64,000 nt of DNA, taken from assembly GCF_003568845.1 (NCBI RefSeq), contig NZ_CP030129.1:186001-250000 (forward strand). Direction: 5' to 3'. This stretch comes from Indioceanicola profundi. Lineage in GTDB: Bacteria > Pseudomonadota > Alphaproteobacteria > Azospirillales > Azospirillaceae. The translations under genes and the position numbers were made by a program. The notes below the pieces were generated by a model that had not been told where the DNA came from, did not search any database, and saw only the letters and a program-made list of their open reading frames with translations. Of the stretch, positions 29,790 to 40,217 are shown piece after piece; the first letter of the stretch is position 1; each line of letters opens with the position of its first letter.

Positions 29790-30627
29790 TTTTCTGGCAG
29801 AGCTTTTGCAGCATCAGCCGAATTGATGCCCACCGCAGGAACGCCAAGGCTGTCTTGTTGAGGTATACCCAGTCCTTGGCCAATCGGCGGCATCGGTTGA
29901 GTCAGCCGATAGATATTTTGATTACCCACCGGCGTGGCAGCACGGTGACCTCCTTCGCCGTGCCCGACCGTTTGACAAGGTCTACATCAATTTGACGCAG
30001 GACCTGCCGCAAGGCGTCCTGGAATTGCGGCCCCTGATAGCCGCTGTCGGCGTAGAGCTTGGGCAGGAACGGGAACATCCCGAACAGGAAGTGGCGATGA
30101 CCAGTTCCCTGCCCCGTCCCGATCCTGGAAATAGGCTGCATGGACGACGGCGTGCAGCAGCAGGCCCTGGGTATCTACGAGGAGGTGGCGCTTCTTACCC
30201 TTGATCGTCTTGCCCACATCGTACCTGTGCGGCTCGATCGAGCGCCCCCTTTTTCAGTGCTCTTCACGTTCCGGCTGTCGATGATCGCGGCGGTCGGAGC
30301 GGCCGCGCGGCCCTCTTGATCACGCGATCAGACATAGAGGGAATGGTGCGGCCGATCCAAGGGTGCCGTCGTGGGTTCAGTCCCGGAAACAGCCGTGAAC
30401 CGTGCTGTGCGCCGGAGGTTTCTTCGGCAGGGCGCGCCACTGGCAGCCCGTGTCCCAGCACATACATCTGGCCATTCACGACCGAGCGCATGTCCACGGT
30501 TCGCTCGCTGCCTCCGCGCCGCGCGAGAAATTAGCGGAGCCACCAACGCCCACTCCGCGTCCGTTAGGTCGGTCGGATAACGAAGATGGCTGCGGTCATA
30601 CAAACCACGGTTTGCGCTCGTCCACAT
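29790..30627 (-). pseudogene. IS5-family transposase, multiply frameshifted
   Basis: Read on the minus strand, pieces of one IS5-type transposase appear in order in different frames. They are an N-terminus (RYPTDLTDAEWALVAPLI, from 30627), a middle part ([20 protein letters not shown], near 30200), then [12 protein letters not shown] (near 30050) and the C-terminus (CRRLAKDW, LRWASIRLMLQKLC, near 29800-29895). At least three frame changes or stops break it, so it is inactive. It separates copCD from the RTX gene. Confidence 0.88.
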
Positions 30628-31355
30628 CTCGAAGGGCCCGCATCGGTGAACACAGGCCACTGAATCACACCCAATTTATATGTCTGACCATGTTGTCGGA
30701 CAGACACTTACATTGCCGATGTGAATTGACATTTCTCTGCGTGAGCTCGCATATGTTCTTTTCAATATTTGCCCGATTTATGCGAGGTAATGGATATCTT
30801 GCGGCCGGGCAAATGATGCGACCTGCATCGACGTCGTAATCTAACAGTATGTCCCCAGGACAAGGTGTTAAGCGGCGTATCGCGCGGCTAATTCCGTTGA
30901 AGGGCAGGGCCCGGTGGCTCCGGCAGTCCGTCAGCTGTTGGCCTAATTCTTGGGCTACACATTCGTCAGCGGTAATAATCCCAAAATGCCAATCTTACAA
31001 CGGATCCCTAGTTCCCAAGTTGCAGTTAGATCGGCCTAACTCCAGCATCGAACACCAGTCTCTTGGTGGCGACCCCTTATCCGCACAGGAGAAGCACCTT
31101 CAAAATGACGTAGGAAGCGGCTTTCACTCTGCATTTCACCCTTACGAGATGCATTGCCATAATCAGATTTCGCAGATATCTGGTGGCGGCTCCTATTCCA
31201 TGGACCTCGACACCGCCTTGATCATCACCGGTCCCTAAAAGGGCTGAAGTACCGTCGGAGTTGCCAGAATCTGTGGATAGCAAGGGCCAACTGTATGGCA
31301 AGCGGCATCTATCGCGAGTGAGGGGTGGGTGGCCGCAGTATCGACATCTAAGAAG
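30628..31355. other. stretch without recognised gene
   Basis: About 730 bases of lower GC, between the dead IS5 element and the RTX gene. A 129-codon plus-strand frame (30849-31238) has no ribosome site or known domain. I see no RNA gene. It is probably decayed or foreign DNA. Confidence 0.45.
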
Positions 31356-31390
31356 ACGGGAGGGTGGCAGTGGCGTCGTCATCCTCCCGT
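31356..31390 (-). terminator. terminator after the RTX gene
   Basis: ACGGGAGG (31356-31363) pairs with CCTCCCGT (31383-31390). On the minus strand the hairpin lies just past the RTX stop and is followed by a short pyrimidine run, CTTCTT. Confidence 0.65.
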
Positions 31391-31398
31391 TTTGATGC

Positions 31399-32862
31399 TC
31401 AGCCGATCAAGTCAACTCCTGTGGCTTGGATACCAACAGTGCTCACCGGATCGTCCCGGAAGATATAGTTCGATCCCTGGAGGCCGGGCGTGTCTTCATA
31501 GGTCCCCTCAGGAGCATCGTCCGCTTCGAACATGAAGTCATCTTGAGCCATTTGACCAATGGTCAGGTTAGCCAAGAAAACCGAGCCCACTACCGGTCCC
31601 GTATCCAATTGCGTGTTCCAGCTGACCAGCACACCTGCCATGTCGTCCCGTGTGGTTTCGGAGACGGTAACCTGTTCAGCGGTCAGATTACGGAACGCAA
31701 TGTGGTCAAAGGATCCCTGTCCAGCATCGAAGCCGTTGATAATCACGTCATTGCCGCTGTCGGGAGAGACGATGAATGCGTCGGCTCCATCGCCGCCATC
31801 CAGGATGTCGTCACCCATGCCGCCCTCAAGCATGTCGTGACCGGCACCGGCATGAAGGCGATCACTGCCTTCCTCGCCCATGAGGCTGTCGGCCTGTTCG
31901 CCACCGTGGAGCTCATCATCGCCCATGCCCCCCATCAGGTGATCTTGCCCGGCATCCCCCACCAGGGTGTCGTTTCCCCCACTACCGAGGAGGTCATCGT
32001 TTTCCGCTCCACCCGCGAGGTGGTCGTCGCCCGCCATGCCGATGAGGAAGTCCCGCTCGGCAGTTCCCTGGAAGGTGTCGTTTCCATCCTGGCCAACCCT
32101 GACCAGGAACTCGTCGAATTGGAAACGTTCGGCTGGCTCATCGTCGGCCGTGAAAACAGGTGCGGTCGCCGCGTCACCCTCGTCTATGATGAACTTTACG
32201 GCTGTGACTTGGCCTGAGTCAGGGCTTGTCGGCTGAATAACTTGGCGATCATCGGCAAACATGAAGTCCGCTTGGGAAAGGTCGCGCTTGAAGACGTTCT
32301 CGAGCAGAACCGAACCTTGGTTTCCGTTCCAACTGATCAGCACACCGGCCTCGGTGTCCTCGAAACGCAAGTCCTCCGGCGCGATATCGCGTATTGCTAG
32401 GTGATCGAGCAGCGCGGGTCCCGCGACGAAGTCCTTGATGACGTCGTGCCCGCTGTCGGGCGATACCACGAAGGCGTCACCACCAAGGCCACCCACAATA
32501 ACATCGTCGCCCGGCCCCCCCTCCAGATCGCCGTGCCCGACACCCTCGTCTAGGCGATCGTCTCCTATCCCGCCCGTGAGGTCGTCAGCCTCGGCACCGC
32601 CTTCCAACCGGTCCATGCCCATGCCGCCGTCCAGGTGGTCCATGCCCGCGTTATCGACCAAGCGATCGTTACCCGCACCGCCCACGAGATCGTCAGCCAA
32701 AGCGCCGCCGGTAAGCCGGTCGTTGCCGTCACGTCCGAAAACGAGGTCCATGATGCCTGCACCCGGAAATTGATCCCCGCGGGCACTGCCGATGTAGAGA
32801 CCAATGTCGTCGAACGTAGCTCGCGTCGTAGCTCTGGCTTGGGTATTCTGGCTGTGGGACAT
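31399..32862 (-). CDS. RTX calcium-binding repeat protein
   Basis: The 487-residue acidic protein has two blocks of glycine-rich nonapeptide repeats (about 40-125 and 280-370) such as GGAGNDRLV and GGMGDDILDGG, which bind calcium as beta-rolls. Each block is followed by a similar domain (DAFVVSPDSG, then LLENVF or FLANLT) of about 80 residues. There is no signal peptide, as expected for type I secretion, but no ABC exporter is near. A perfect GGAGGT precedes the ATG. The function is unknown; its place in a copper region is odd. Confidence 0.9.
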   Translation of the reverse strand: MSHSQNTQARATTRATFDDIGLYIGSARGDQFPGAGIMDLVFGRDGNDRLTGGALADDLVGGAGNDRLVDNAGMDHLDGGMGMDRLEGGAEADDLTGGIGDDRLDEGVGHGDLEGGPGDDVIVGGLGGDAFVVSPDSGHDVIKDFVAGPALLDHLAIRDIAPEDLRFEDTEAGVLISWNGNQGSVLLENVFKRDLSQADFMFADDRQVIQPTSPDSGQVTAVKFIIDEGDAATAPVFTADDEPAERFQFDEFLVRVGQDGNDTFQGTAERDFLIGMAGDDHLAGGAENDDLLGSGGNDTLVGDAGQDHLMGGMGDDELHGGEQADSLMGEEGSDRLHAGAGHDMLEGGMGDDILDGGDGADAFIVSPDSGNDVIINGFDAGQGSFDHIAFRNLTAEQVTVSETTRDDMAGVLVSWNTQLDTGPVVGSVFLANLTIGQMAQDDFMFEADDAPEGTYEDTPGLQGSNYIFRDDPVSTVGIQATGVDLIG

Positions 32863-33625
32863 TGTACCTCCTTACCACTTACTAAAGTCGTGTGCGCTGA
32901 GTTGGCATGCAGCGCCGTGTGCCTGTTTTGAAGGCAGGTGCCCAACCAGAGACTCTGGAAGAAGGTTCCTCCGACCCCAATGCTATAGTCGTGTGCCGGT
33001 CTGACAGGCCTATCCGTGGCGCCGATGTACGCCGCATGCCGCTGGATAGCAGGCCTCTGAGGGATATTTTAGCCGAGGTTTAGTGGTTTACGCGGCATCA
33101 TTTGTATTCCGGGCCACAGCTGCACCATGTCATTGGCAGCCATATCTGAAACGCATGATAAGAACTCACTCAGGTCGGGAAATGCTATTTTCGGCAAGCC
33201 AGTAAACCCGCGATTGAAGGGGGAGGGTACGATATCAGCCTCTTCATCCTGCATATGCATCTGGTTGACGCTCGGCGAGTGCCAGCGTTGCAAACTTGCT
33301 GAGTCCTACTCAGGGGAGGCGCTAAGCGGCAAATTCAAATTCCTGCGACAGCAAGAAAGCCCTCGTTATATGAGTGGCCTGGGTTGCAGCTGGTTTCAGT
33401 CTGCTCGGAAAACCGACGAATGGCCAGGAACCTTGCACTGATCAAAGAACCAAAGGCTCAGTGGCCTCCTGGAGGCGGTTAAGCTGTCAGGGTGCCTGGC
33501 CACTCACGGCGGGCGGATCAATGACTGTGTCCCAGACTGACTGGAGCCGAGAAAGTCTCATGCCTAAGCCGCAAAGCGCCAGATCTGCAGTACCAGCCTT
33601 CAGGCGAGTACCAGGAATTCCCCTC
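32863..33625. other. stretch without recognised gene
   Basis: About 760 bases upstream of copZ. A 74-codon minus-strand frame (33069-33293) and plus-strand frames of 104 and 97 codons show no known domain. The RTX promoter must lie at the left end and the CueR site at the right end. Confidence 0.45.
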
Positions 33626-33656
33626 TTGACCTTCCAGTTACTGGTAGGACCACCTT
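33626..33656 (+). promoter_or_regulatory. CueR-type promoter and operator of copZ
   Basis: TTGACC (33626-33631) is separated by exactly 19 bases from CACCTT (33651-33656). The spacer holds the dyad ACCTTCCAG and CTGGTAGG. The 19-base spacing and the ACCTTCC dyad are the marks of CueR-activated copper promoters. copZ begins 62 bases downstream of the -10. Confidence 0.85.
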
Positions 33657-33717
33657 CTCCTTCATGACCGGATGGCGGCGATCCTTGCCCCGGTGCCGAT
33701 GACGAGGAGAGATTAAG

Positions 33718-33915
33718 ATGAAGCTGAAAGTGTCCGGTATGACCTGCGGCGGTTGCGCGAAGTCCGTGACCCGCGCAGTCGAGGCACTGCCCTCTGTGGA
33801 ACGTGCGCTCGTCGACCTCAAGGCCGGTGAGGTGACCGTTGAGGGTGCAGCCGATGAGCGTGCCGTCCGGCAGGCCATCGAGGATGCCGGATTCGAGGTC
33901 CGCGGCGCAGCGTAA
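33718..33915 (+). CDS. copZ: copper chaperone, HMA domain
   Basis: The 65-residue protein is a single heavy-metal-associated domain with the Cu(I) site MTCGGC (residues 8-13) and the expected ferredoxin-like strand pattern. GGAGA lies at good distance. It should carry Cu(I) in the cytosol to the two-HMA ATPase encoded downstream. It has its own CueR promoter. Confidence 0.93.
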   Translation: MKLKVSGMTCGGCAKSVTRAVEALPSVERALVDLKAGEVTVEGAADERAVRQAIEDAGFEVRGAA

Positions 33916-34000
33916 CCACATCGCAGCGGGTCCAAGGGGTGGAACGGCGTGGGCCGCTCCGCCCCTTCTTATTTGCGACAGCCGAGGCCGGTGATCCCTC

Positions 34001-34031
34001 TTGACCTTCCAATTGCTGGAAGGTCCATCTG
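34001..34031 (+). promoter_or_regulatory. CueR-type promoter and operator of the two-HMA ATPase
   Basis: TTGACC (34001-34006), a 19-base spacer and CATCTG (34026-34031) form a second CueR promoter. The dyad ACCTTCCA and TGGAAGGT is a better palindrome than that of copZ. It drives the ATPase at 34063 and the coupled regulator gene. Confidence 0.88.
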
Positions 34032-34062
34032 TAGGGGCAGCTTGAGAGAACGGGAGGGCCAC

Positions 34063-36519
34063 ATGGCCTACATAGCTGCACAGGACCGGTCCACCTCGGC
34101 CGGGCAGGTTGCTGCCGAGATCGACATCGCCATTGCCGGGATGACATGCGCCTCCTGCGTGGGGCGGGTCGAAACGGCGATCCGCAAGGTGCCCGGGGTG
34201 ACCGACGTCGCGGTGAACCTCGCAACCGAAAGGGCGCGGGTGGCATTCGACGCTGCCAACCCAAATACCCAGGACGTCATCGACGCCATCAGCAAGGCAG
34301 GGTACGAGCCGTCCACAGTTGAATTCGACCTTCGGGTCGAAGGGATGACTTGCGCCTCGTGCGTGGGGCGGGTGGAAAAATCATTGAGGAGGGTACCCGG
34401 CGTTACAGCGGCGACTGTCAACCTGGCGATCGAGCGCGCCCATGTCACGGGCCATGGAATCAGTGCCCAGGCTTTAGTCAACGCCATCGAGAAGGCAGGG
34501 TATCAGGCAAGTCCGGTGACCAAGGAGCAGACCGCCACGGCGGCGCCGGACGAGGCGAACGACCGCAGTCGCCGCGAGTTGCGGCACGTTCTTATCGGTG
34601 CGCTCCTGTCGACGCCGCTTGTGGTTGGCATGGTCGGCGACCTGCTCGGGTTCGACATGATGGTGCCGGGGTGGATCCAGTTCCTGCTGGCCACACCGGT
34701 GCAATTCTGGCTGGGTGCCCGCTTCTACAAGGCCGCTTACAAGGCAGTTCGTGCTGGCGCCGGAAACATGGACCTGCTGGTGGCCCTCGGCACCACGGCA
34801 GCCTGGGGTCTGAGCACCTGGACGCTCTCCACGACAGAGCACGCAGGGCATGTTCCGCTCTACTTCGAGGCATCGGCCGTGCTGATCACCTTCGTGCTGC
34901 TGGGCAAGTGGCTGGAGAGCCGGGCCAAGGGCCAGACAGCCGCCGCCATCCGCGCCTTGATGGGATTGCGGCCCGACAAGGCCCGTGTCCGCCGGAATGG
35001 CGCCGAGGTCGAGATACCTGTCGCAGAGGTTCGGGTCGGCGACCTCGTCGTCGTCCGCCCGGGAGAGCGGATGCCGGTGGACGGCCAAGTGGTCGAGGGC
35101 ACAGGCAGCGTCGACGAGACCATGCTCACGGGCGAGCCGCTGCCGGTTGAGAAGGACCTCGACGCCAAGGTGACGGGCGGCTCAATCAATGTCGACGGCC
35201 TGCTGGTGGTGAGGACGACCGCGGTCGGCTCCGAGACCATGCTGTCGAAGATCGTGAGGCTGGTCGAAGGGGCGCAGGCATCCAAGGCACCGATTCAGCG
35301 CACTGTTGACCGTGTCAGCGCCGTCTTCGTGCCGGTGGTGCTGGCGATCGCTACGGTGACCTTTGCCGCTTGGTGGGGTCTGACCGGCAGCGTTGAAGCT
35401 GCGATCATCACGGCCGTCTCGGTCCTCGTCATTGCCTGCCCCTGTGCTCTTGGCTTGGCCACGCCGACCTCGATCATGGTGGGGACAGGAGCCGCGGCGC
35501 GGCACGGCATCCTGATCAAGGACGCCGAGGCTCTGGAGCGGGCGCATGCGGTCACGGCAGTCGCGTTCGACAAGACTGGGACCCTGACCGAGGGCAAGCC
35601 CCGCGTCACCGCGATCGTTCCTGCGTCCGGCTTGGATGAGGCAACGGTGCTCCGCACTGCTGTCACGCTCCAGCAGGGCAGCGAGCATCCGCTGGCGCAC
35701 GCAGTGCGCGATCGGGCCGGTACAGCTGGTATCGCACCCATAACCTTGACGGACTTCAAGGCTCTGGCCGGGCGCGGCGTCTCGGGTCGGGTTGGCGAAA
35801 CGGCCGTCGTGTTCGGGGCGAAGCGGCTGATGATGGAGAACGGATTGAGCGACGCCGTTCTGGAAGCCGAGGCTGCCGCCCTGGAGGCGTCCGGGCGTAC
35901 GGTCTCCTGGATGGCGGAACTGGCTCCCGCAAGACGCGTGCTCGGCCTCATTGCTTTCGGCGACACGGTGAAGGCATCCGCGCGGGAGGCCATCCGCAGC
36001 TTGCACGATCAGGGCATTGAGGCGGTCATGGTTACCGGCGACAGCAGAGGCGCGGCAGAGGCTGTGGCGCGGGAACTCGGTATCGACCGGGTCTTCGCCG
36101 AAGTCCTGCCGGGCGACAAGGCCGACGTCATGGCGGCTCTGAAGCGCGAGGGCAAGGTCGTGGCGATGGTCGGCGACGGCATTAACGATGCACCGGCGCT
36201 GGCAGCCGCCGACGTTGGCATCGCCATGGCCACCGGCACCGATGTGGCCATGCACACGGCAGGCGTCACGCTGATGCGGGGCGATCCGATCTTGGTCGGC
36301 GGCGCCGTGGATGTGTCCCGGCGTACCTATGCCAAGATCAAGCAGGGGCTGTTTTGGGCCTTCATCTACAACGTGGTCGGCCTCCCGCTGGCAGCACTCG
36401 GATTTCTGAGCCCGGTACTGGCTGGGGCTGCGATGGCCCTGAGCTCTGTGAGCGTGGTTCTGAACGCGCTGACGCTCCGGGGATGGAAGCCCCGGGCCGC
36501 GGGTGGAGGTCGCACATGA
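34063..36519 (+). CDS. copA: copper-exporting P1B ATPase with two HMA domains
   Basis: The 818-residue protein has two N-terminal HMA domains with MTCASC at residues 27-32 and 95-100. The core has the CPC helix ([12 protein letters not shown], about 457), [11 protein letters not shown] (about 503) and GDGINDAPA. This is the classical CueR-controlled Cu(I) exporter. The start at 34063 follows GGGAGGG; the longer frame would cover the promoter. Its stop overlaps the cueR start by four bases. Confidence 0.96.
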   Translation: MAYIAAQDRSTSAGQVAAEIDIAIAGMTCASCVGRVETAIRKVPGVTDVAVNLATERARVAFDAANPNTQDVIDAISKAGYEPSTVEFDLRVEGMTCASCVGRVEKSLRRVPGVTAATVNLAIERAHVTGHGISAQALVNAIEKAGYQASPVTKEQTATAAPDEANDRSRRELRHVLIGALLSTPLVVGMVGDLLGFDMMVPGWIQFLLATPVQFWLGARFYKAAYKAVRAGAGNMDLLVALGTTAAWGLSTWTLSTTEHAGHVPLYFEASAVLITFVLLGKWLESRAKGQTAAAIRALMGLRPDKARVRRNGAEVEIPVAEVRVGDLVVVRPGERMPVDGQVVEGTGSVDETMLTGEPLPVEKDLDAKVTGGSINVDGLLVVRTTAVGSETMLSKIVRLVEGAQASKAPIQRTVDRVSAVFVPVVLAIATVTFAAWWGLTGSVEAAIITAVSVLVIACPCALGLATPTSIMVGTGAAARHGILIKDAEALERAHAVTAVAFDKTGTLTEGKPRVTAIVPASGLDEATVLRTAVTLQQGSEHPLAHAVRDRAGTAGIAPITLTDFKALAGRGVSGRVGETAVVFGAKRLMMENGLSDAVLEAEAAALEASGRTVSWMAELAPARRVLGLIAFGDTVKASAREAIRSLHDQGIEAVMVTGDSRGAAEAVARELGIDRVFAEVLPGDKADVMAALKREGKVVAMVGDGINDAPALAAADVGIAMATGTDVAMHTAGVTLMRGDPILVGGAVDVSRRTYAKIKQGLFWAFIYNVVGLPLAALGFLSPVLAGAAMALSSVSVVLNALTLRGWKPRAAGGGRT

Positions 36520-36956
36520 ACATCGGCCAGGCGGCCAAGGCGGCCGGTATTAACGCACGACTTGTTCGCTATTATGAGGGCATCGGCCTGATACCGGAGG
36601 CGGAGCGAACCGCCTCCGGGTACCGGGTCTATACGATCCAGGACGTGAACATCCTCCGTTTCATAAAGCGCGCCCGGAGCCTTGGTTTCAGCATCGAGCG
36701 TATCCAGCATCTTGTCGGCTTGTGGCAGGACAGGAGCCGGGCAAGCGCGGAGGTGAAGCGGATCGCGTTGGAACACGTGGCGGAGCTCGATGCCAAGATC
36801 GAGGAATTGCGATCAATGGCCCGGACGCTCCAGGAACTCGCAGATACCTGCAACGGCGACCATCGGCCGGACTGCCCCATTCTCCATGACCTTGCAGGCG
36901 GATTGCCCAGCCCGCCCGAGGCTGCGGCGGAGACAAACGGTGCAACTTCCCGGTAA
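36516..36956 (+). CDS. cueR: MerR-family copper-responsive regulator
   Basis: The 146-residue protein has the MerR winged helix ([20 protein letters not shown]) and dimerisation helix. Two cysteines in a C-terminal loop ([18 protein letters not shown]) match the Cu(I)-binding pair of CueR. Translation is coupled to the ATPase by ATGA overlap, so it is autoregulated through the operator at 34001. The Ala/Thr-rich tail after the loop is not needed for the fold. Confidence 0.93.
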   Translation: MNIGQAAKAAGINARLVRYYEGIGLIPEAERTASGYRVYTIQDVNILRFIKRARSLGFSIERIQHLVGLWQDRSRASAEVKRIALEHVAELDAKIEELRSMARTLQELADTCNGDHRPDCPILHDLAGGLPSPPEAAAETNGATSR

Positions 36957-37043
36957 GCCGCGCAGCCCATACGTTCCGACAGCAGTAGGCGCACTGACCC
37001 GCTGCAGGTAGATCAGACCGGTGCAGGATCCTGTGCCGGTCTG

Positions 37044-37268
37044 TTACTTGCTACCTTGCTGAGAAGTGCCTTTTTCATCCTTCATCTTTTCCAGCGCCGT
37101 GCCGAAGCCCCCCGGAGCATCCTTCAGCGCCTCGCTTCGGTCCTGGATGTCGGAGGCACGATGCCCTTCACTTCCGGCTGTAGGATGCCGTGGAGGCGTC
37201 TGCCCCTCAGCTTTGCTAGAAGCAGATCCACCGGTTTCGTGCCCGTCTTGTGATGTGTCTGCGACCAT
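37044..37268 (-). CDS. small hydrophilic protein of unknown function
   Basis: The 74-residue protein is rich in Ser, Gly, Glu and Lys, with no hydrophobic segment and probably no stable fold. The ATG at 37268 has GGAGAGG upstream at good distance, which is the main support for it being real. I do not recognise a family. It is transcribed toward the copper regulator. Confidence 0.55.
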   Translation of the reverse strand: MVADTSQDGHETGGSASSKAEGQTPPRHPTAGSEGHRASDIQDRSEALKDAPGGFGTALEKMKDEKGTSQQGSK

Positions 37269-37476
37269 CGGCCTCTCCGTCGTTCCAGGGTCCGGCCAGG
37301 TCTTGCCGGTTCCGACCAGTCCAACCGTCCTCTTTTAGACGGAGTTCCGGGCTGCGGTTGTCTAGCTGTCTGTGGATTAGATACTAACGGCGGTTTCAGG
37401 CTCCCCTGATCGCGGTGCCGCGGACAAGCGGGCGGCACCCGTTGCGCGAGGAGGCGAACCCTCATGGCGGTACAAA

Positions 37477-37710
37477 TCATATTAGCTGCAGCACGACGAT
37501 GCTGAGCAGCAGGCCCGTTCCAATCACGAGGCCAACCAAAACAAGGTCTGCTCGGGTCCGCTTCCAATCCGGACGTCGGCGACGCGCTGCCTTCTCGACC
37601 GCCGCGGGTCGGGCTATACGGCCGCCATCCCTGGCGAGGATGCGGCGGCGTTCAGTGCGTGAGGGCCGATCATTCCGTCCCAATAGTCGCCCCGCTTGTA
37701 GAGTTGCCAC
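37477..37710 (-). CDS. small single-pass membrane protein of unknown function
   Basis: The 77-codon frame has an Arg-rich N-terminal half (ERRRILARDGGRIARPAAVEKAARRRRPDW) and a C-terminal hydrophobic helix (LVLVGLVIGTGLLLSIVVLQLI). The positive-inside layout is credible for a tail-anchored protein. The start is uncertain because 37710 is GTG without a clear ribosome site. Confidence 0.45.
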   Translation of the reverse strand: MATLQAGRLLGRNDRPSRTERRRILARDGGRIARPAAVEKAARRRRPDWKRTRADLVLVGLVIGTGLLLSIVVLQLI

Positions 37711-38472
37711 ACCCCATCAATGCACCGTTAGACAAGTATCCTGTAGTAAATTCCGGCTTTGGCGTGGTTGGCCTGAGTCGGGGATACCCAGAAGACGACG
37801 GTCGCAACCCAGAGCAGGCCAACTGCCACAGGGATGACGACCTGCCACCGAAGTGGATGAAGAGGGCATTGAGCAGCGGCATCAAGGCAACAAACACCAG
37901 GTTCATCTTATAAAGCTGCAGGTCTTGGATCGGCAATTTCACCGCTTTTGATGGCAGGAAGGCTACTGTCATAGTTACGGCCTGGGTGTCGATATAGAGC
38001 CCCCCAGAATGTCGAGTTGCCTCGGTTTTGAAGAATCCGGTCCCGGAATGGCGCTGTTTTCGAGGAATAGAGTAGTCGGGCGCGCTGCACATCGTTTCAG
38101 CACCCGAAAAAGGGGTGGTGCGCGCTTGATGTTGCTGATCGTTCAGGTATCTACTAGGTTGGTGGTTAGATCGTGGAAGTAAGAACCGGTGGTTCCTATT
38201 CCGGGGCTGAATTGGGTGAGGCTTATGCCTGAGGTTCACGCCTCAATCGATCTCGCCTCCGTCGCCCTCTATGCTTCCGTTCGGATAGGCGCACCGCCCT
38301 TTTATTCCTGACGCGCCTGACTTGTGCAATAAGGCGATAATCCTGGGAACACTCATGTGTATTTGGACAAAAATGTGTCCTAATACCGGCTCAGGCGGAA
38401 TTGCAATGTATTCACAACCTGACCTCCTTTGATCCGGGAGCTTACGGGCCTCCTGAAGCGCGGGGACGTGCC
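37711..38472. other. degenerate stretch without a confident gene
   Basis: About 760 bases. A minus-strand frame that runs 37670-38239 has one hydrophobic helix (NLVFVALMPLLNALFIHF) but is otherwise without coding character. It may be a decayed membrane gene. GC is lower here than around it. Confidence 0.4.
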
Positions 38473-39000
38473 ATGACCGTGGTGGGTTCGTACAAAGCGC
38501 AATCAGGCTCCAGCTGGAGCAAGGCTGATTCCGCAATGGATATGGCTGCCGCGACTGGTTCGTCAGCAGCGCCGTACAGCGTGCCCAAGCAGTTCCCGCT
38601 CGCAGCCCTCGCGGGCCATGCCGTATTCGAGATCACCCGCATCGGAAAGTTACTAAGAAGCCGACTGCAATGGTGGACGAATCTGGACGTCTCACGAGAT
38701 CGGCTCTGGGGTACAGATATTGGCGGCACCGACATCGCCGATGTTCCCGCCCGCTCCCAGCTTCAAGCCACCCAGGACGCGATGGTTGCCCTGCCACGGG
38801 ACCTCCGGGACGCGCTGACACTCGTCTGCGTGGATGGCCTCAGCTATCGGCAGGCGGCCGATCAACTGGGCATTCCGGTGGCCGCCCTGAACAGCCGTGT
38901 TGCCCGCGCCCGCGCCATCCTGGCCGAGGAACTAGGACTTCTCCCGCGACACCAAGAGCTTGATTGCCGTGGAACCGACGAGGGTGATCCGCCTGCATAA
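38473..39000 (+). CDS. sigma-70 region 4-type protein lacking a clear region 2
   Basis: The last 75 residues form a sigma region 4 helix-turn-helix (ALPRDLRDALTLVCVDGLSYRQAADQLG, AALNSRVARARAILAEEL), as in ECF sigma factors. The first 90 residues do not show the expected region 2 helices and are rich in Ser and Ala. It may be a sigma factor whose 5' part was replaced or lost, or a divergent regulator. The start at 38473 is a guess between several in-frame codons. Confidence 0.7.
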   Translation: MTVVGSYKAQSGSSWSKADSAMDMAAATGSSAAPYSVPKQFPLAALAGHAVFEITRIGKLLRSRLQWWTNLDVSRDRLWGTDIGGTDIADVPARSQLQATQDAMVALPRDLRDALTLVCVDGLSYRQAADQLGIPVAALNSRVARARAILAEELGLLPRHQELDCRGTDEGDPPA

Positions 39001-39926
39001 GCAGTGAAGTCCCGCCGGATTGCCATGCCTGTTCACCGCCCCCTCTCGGGTCACGGGCAGTGGTTCACCGCGACGCTGAGGAGATGGAGGCTTGCAGGAA
39101 CCAGGGCCCGAAGGCTCCGGCGGGCGAGGAATGGATCAGCGATCACCAAGCTGACAATGGCCGCATGATTTAGCGCCCGGTGCGCGTGGCCCAGGTAGAC
39201 GCAAACGGGCCGACCCCACGCCCATGGGGTCGGCCCAGCTTCACTCAATGCTCCTGCATGAAGGTGAGCAACTGCTCGGTCTGGCAACTGCCGAGGCAAT
39301 AAAAGGTTCCCAACCCAACGACTGACTTCCTCTGAGTCCGTCAATGGACCCGTCGGGCAACGGTCCAGCGGGCCACCTCAGCTTCGGCTCGGTCGGCCGG
39401 AACATCAGGATGTTGCAGGCGATAGATAAACAGCGCCGCCTCGACGGCGTGCCTCTCCGGAGCCCCGGATGTCTTCATCTCCGTGAAGGCCCGCTCAACT
39501 GCGGATCGACAACACATGATGGCCTCCGTGGTACAGGTCTATACGTCCATATGGTCCAGCAGGATTTTGGTGCTGATCGCCACGAGGCCAAGGCCGCCGA
39601 CCAGTTCGGTGCGACGGCCCAGCCTAGCGCCAACGGCTCCGCCGACCAAGCAGTTACCAAGCTCCGGGAGAAGGGATAAAAGCCGGATGTCATTGTCGCG
39701 GATTATCGGCCGAAGGAGGGGCGGTCCGGGACGGAGGCTATCCTCCGGGTCTGGGACGTTGCTGGAGCCGAGGTGCCGGGCGTCGTTCTACCGGCAAGGA
39801 AGGGGCCGAAGCTCATCGCGAGGCAGCACGGCACAGCCTCGCATAAATCCATAAGTTGGTCACGCCGTGCCGCCTGGGGGATTCGATCGCGACGCTCTGC
39901 CGAAGCGAAGATGGCTCTGCATGTCG
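39001..39926. pseudogene. decayed region with a response-regulator receiver remnant
   Basis: No intact gene spans these 926 bases. On the plus strand at about 39685-39790 the frame reads KPDVIVADYRPKEGRSGTEA, then AILRVWDVAGAEVPGVVL. This is the phospho-acceptor region of a receiver domain from a hybrid histidine kinase. A stop codon (39677-39679) separates it from the preceding helix (QAVTKLREKG), so the gene is dead. Confidence 0.6.
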
Positions 39927-40217
39927 TTATTCCCGCCCCATGACGGCACGAAGGACTGCGACGACCCGTGCCGTCAGCCCGCATCCTCGGCTGCGGCTCG
40001 CTCCGGGATGATCTGTTCCAGGTCGCTGTTCCGGTACCGGGGCTGCATCACGATGAACGGCGCGGACCAGGTCAGAGACATGGACGAAGGCTTGCAGCCT
40101 GGCACGGGCGTCCGGGTTGCGCTTAAGCTCCGCCTCGACAAAGGCTGTATCTTCCGGGCCGAGCTCCCCGTCGGCGTAGGCCGCCAATAAATCATCAGTC
40201 AGAATTTCTCCAGCCAT
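39927..40217 (-). CDS. anti-sigma factor-like protein
   Basis: The 96-residue protein begins with TDDLLAAYADGELGPEDTAFVEAELKRNPDARARLQAF, the N-terminal helical pattern of RsiW/ChrR-like anti-sigma factors. The usual TM helix and periplasmic domain are missing; the end is Arg/Gly-rich and may be out of frame. It faces the sigma-like gene from 900 bases away, and the two may be remains of one sigma/anti-sigma pair. Confidence 0.65.
   Translation of the reverse strand: MAGEILTDDLLAAYADGELGPEDTAFVEAELKRNPDARARLQAFVHVSDLVRAVHRDAAPVPEQRPGTDHPGASRSRGCGLTARVVAVLRAVMGRE

Noticed and set aside
30849-31238. 129-codon plus-strand frame after the dead IS5 element
   Set aside because: No ribosome site, no domain and no neighbour context; more likely chance in a decayed region.
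33069-33293. 74-codon minus-strand frame upstream of copZ
   Set aside because: No family match and no clear ribosome site; kept only as a note in the intergenic entry.
34001-34031. Possible Rho-independent terminator for copZ in the dyad ACCTTCCA/TGGAAGGT
   Set aside because: The dyad sits exactly between -35 and -10 elements spaced by 19 bases, which fits a CueR operator better than a terminator.
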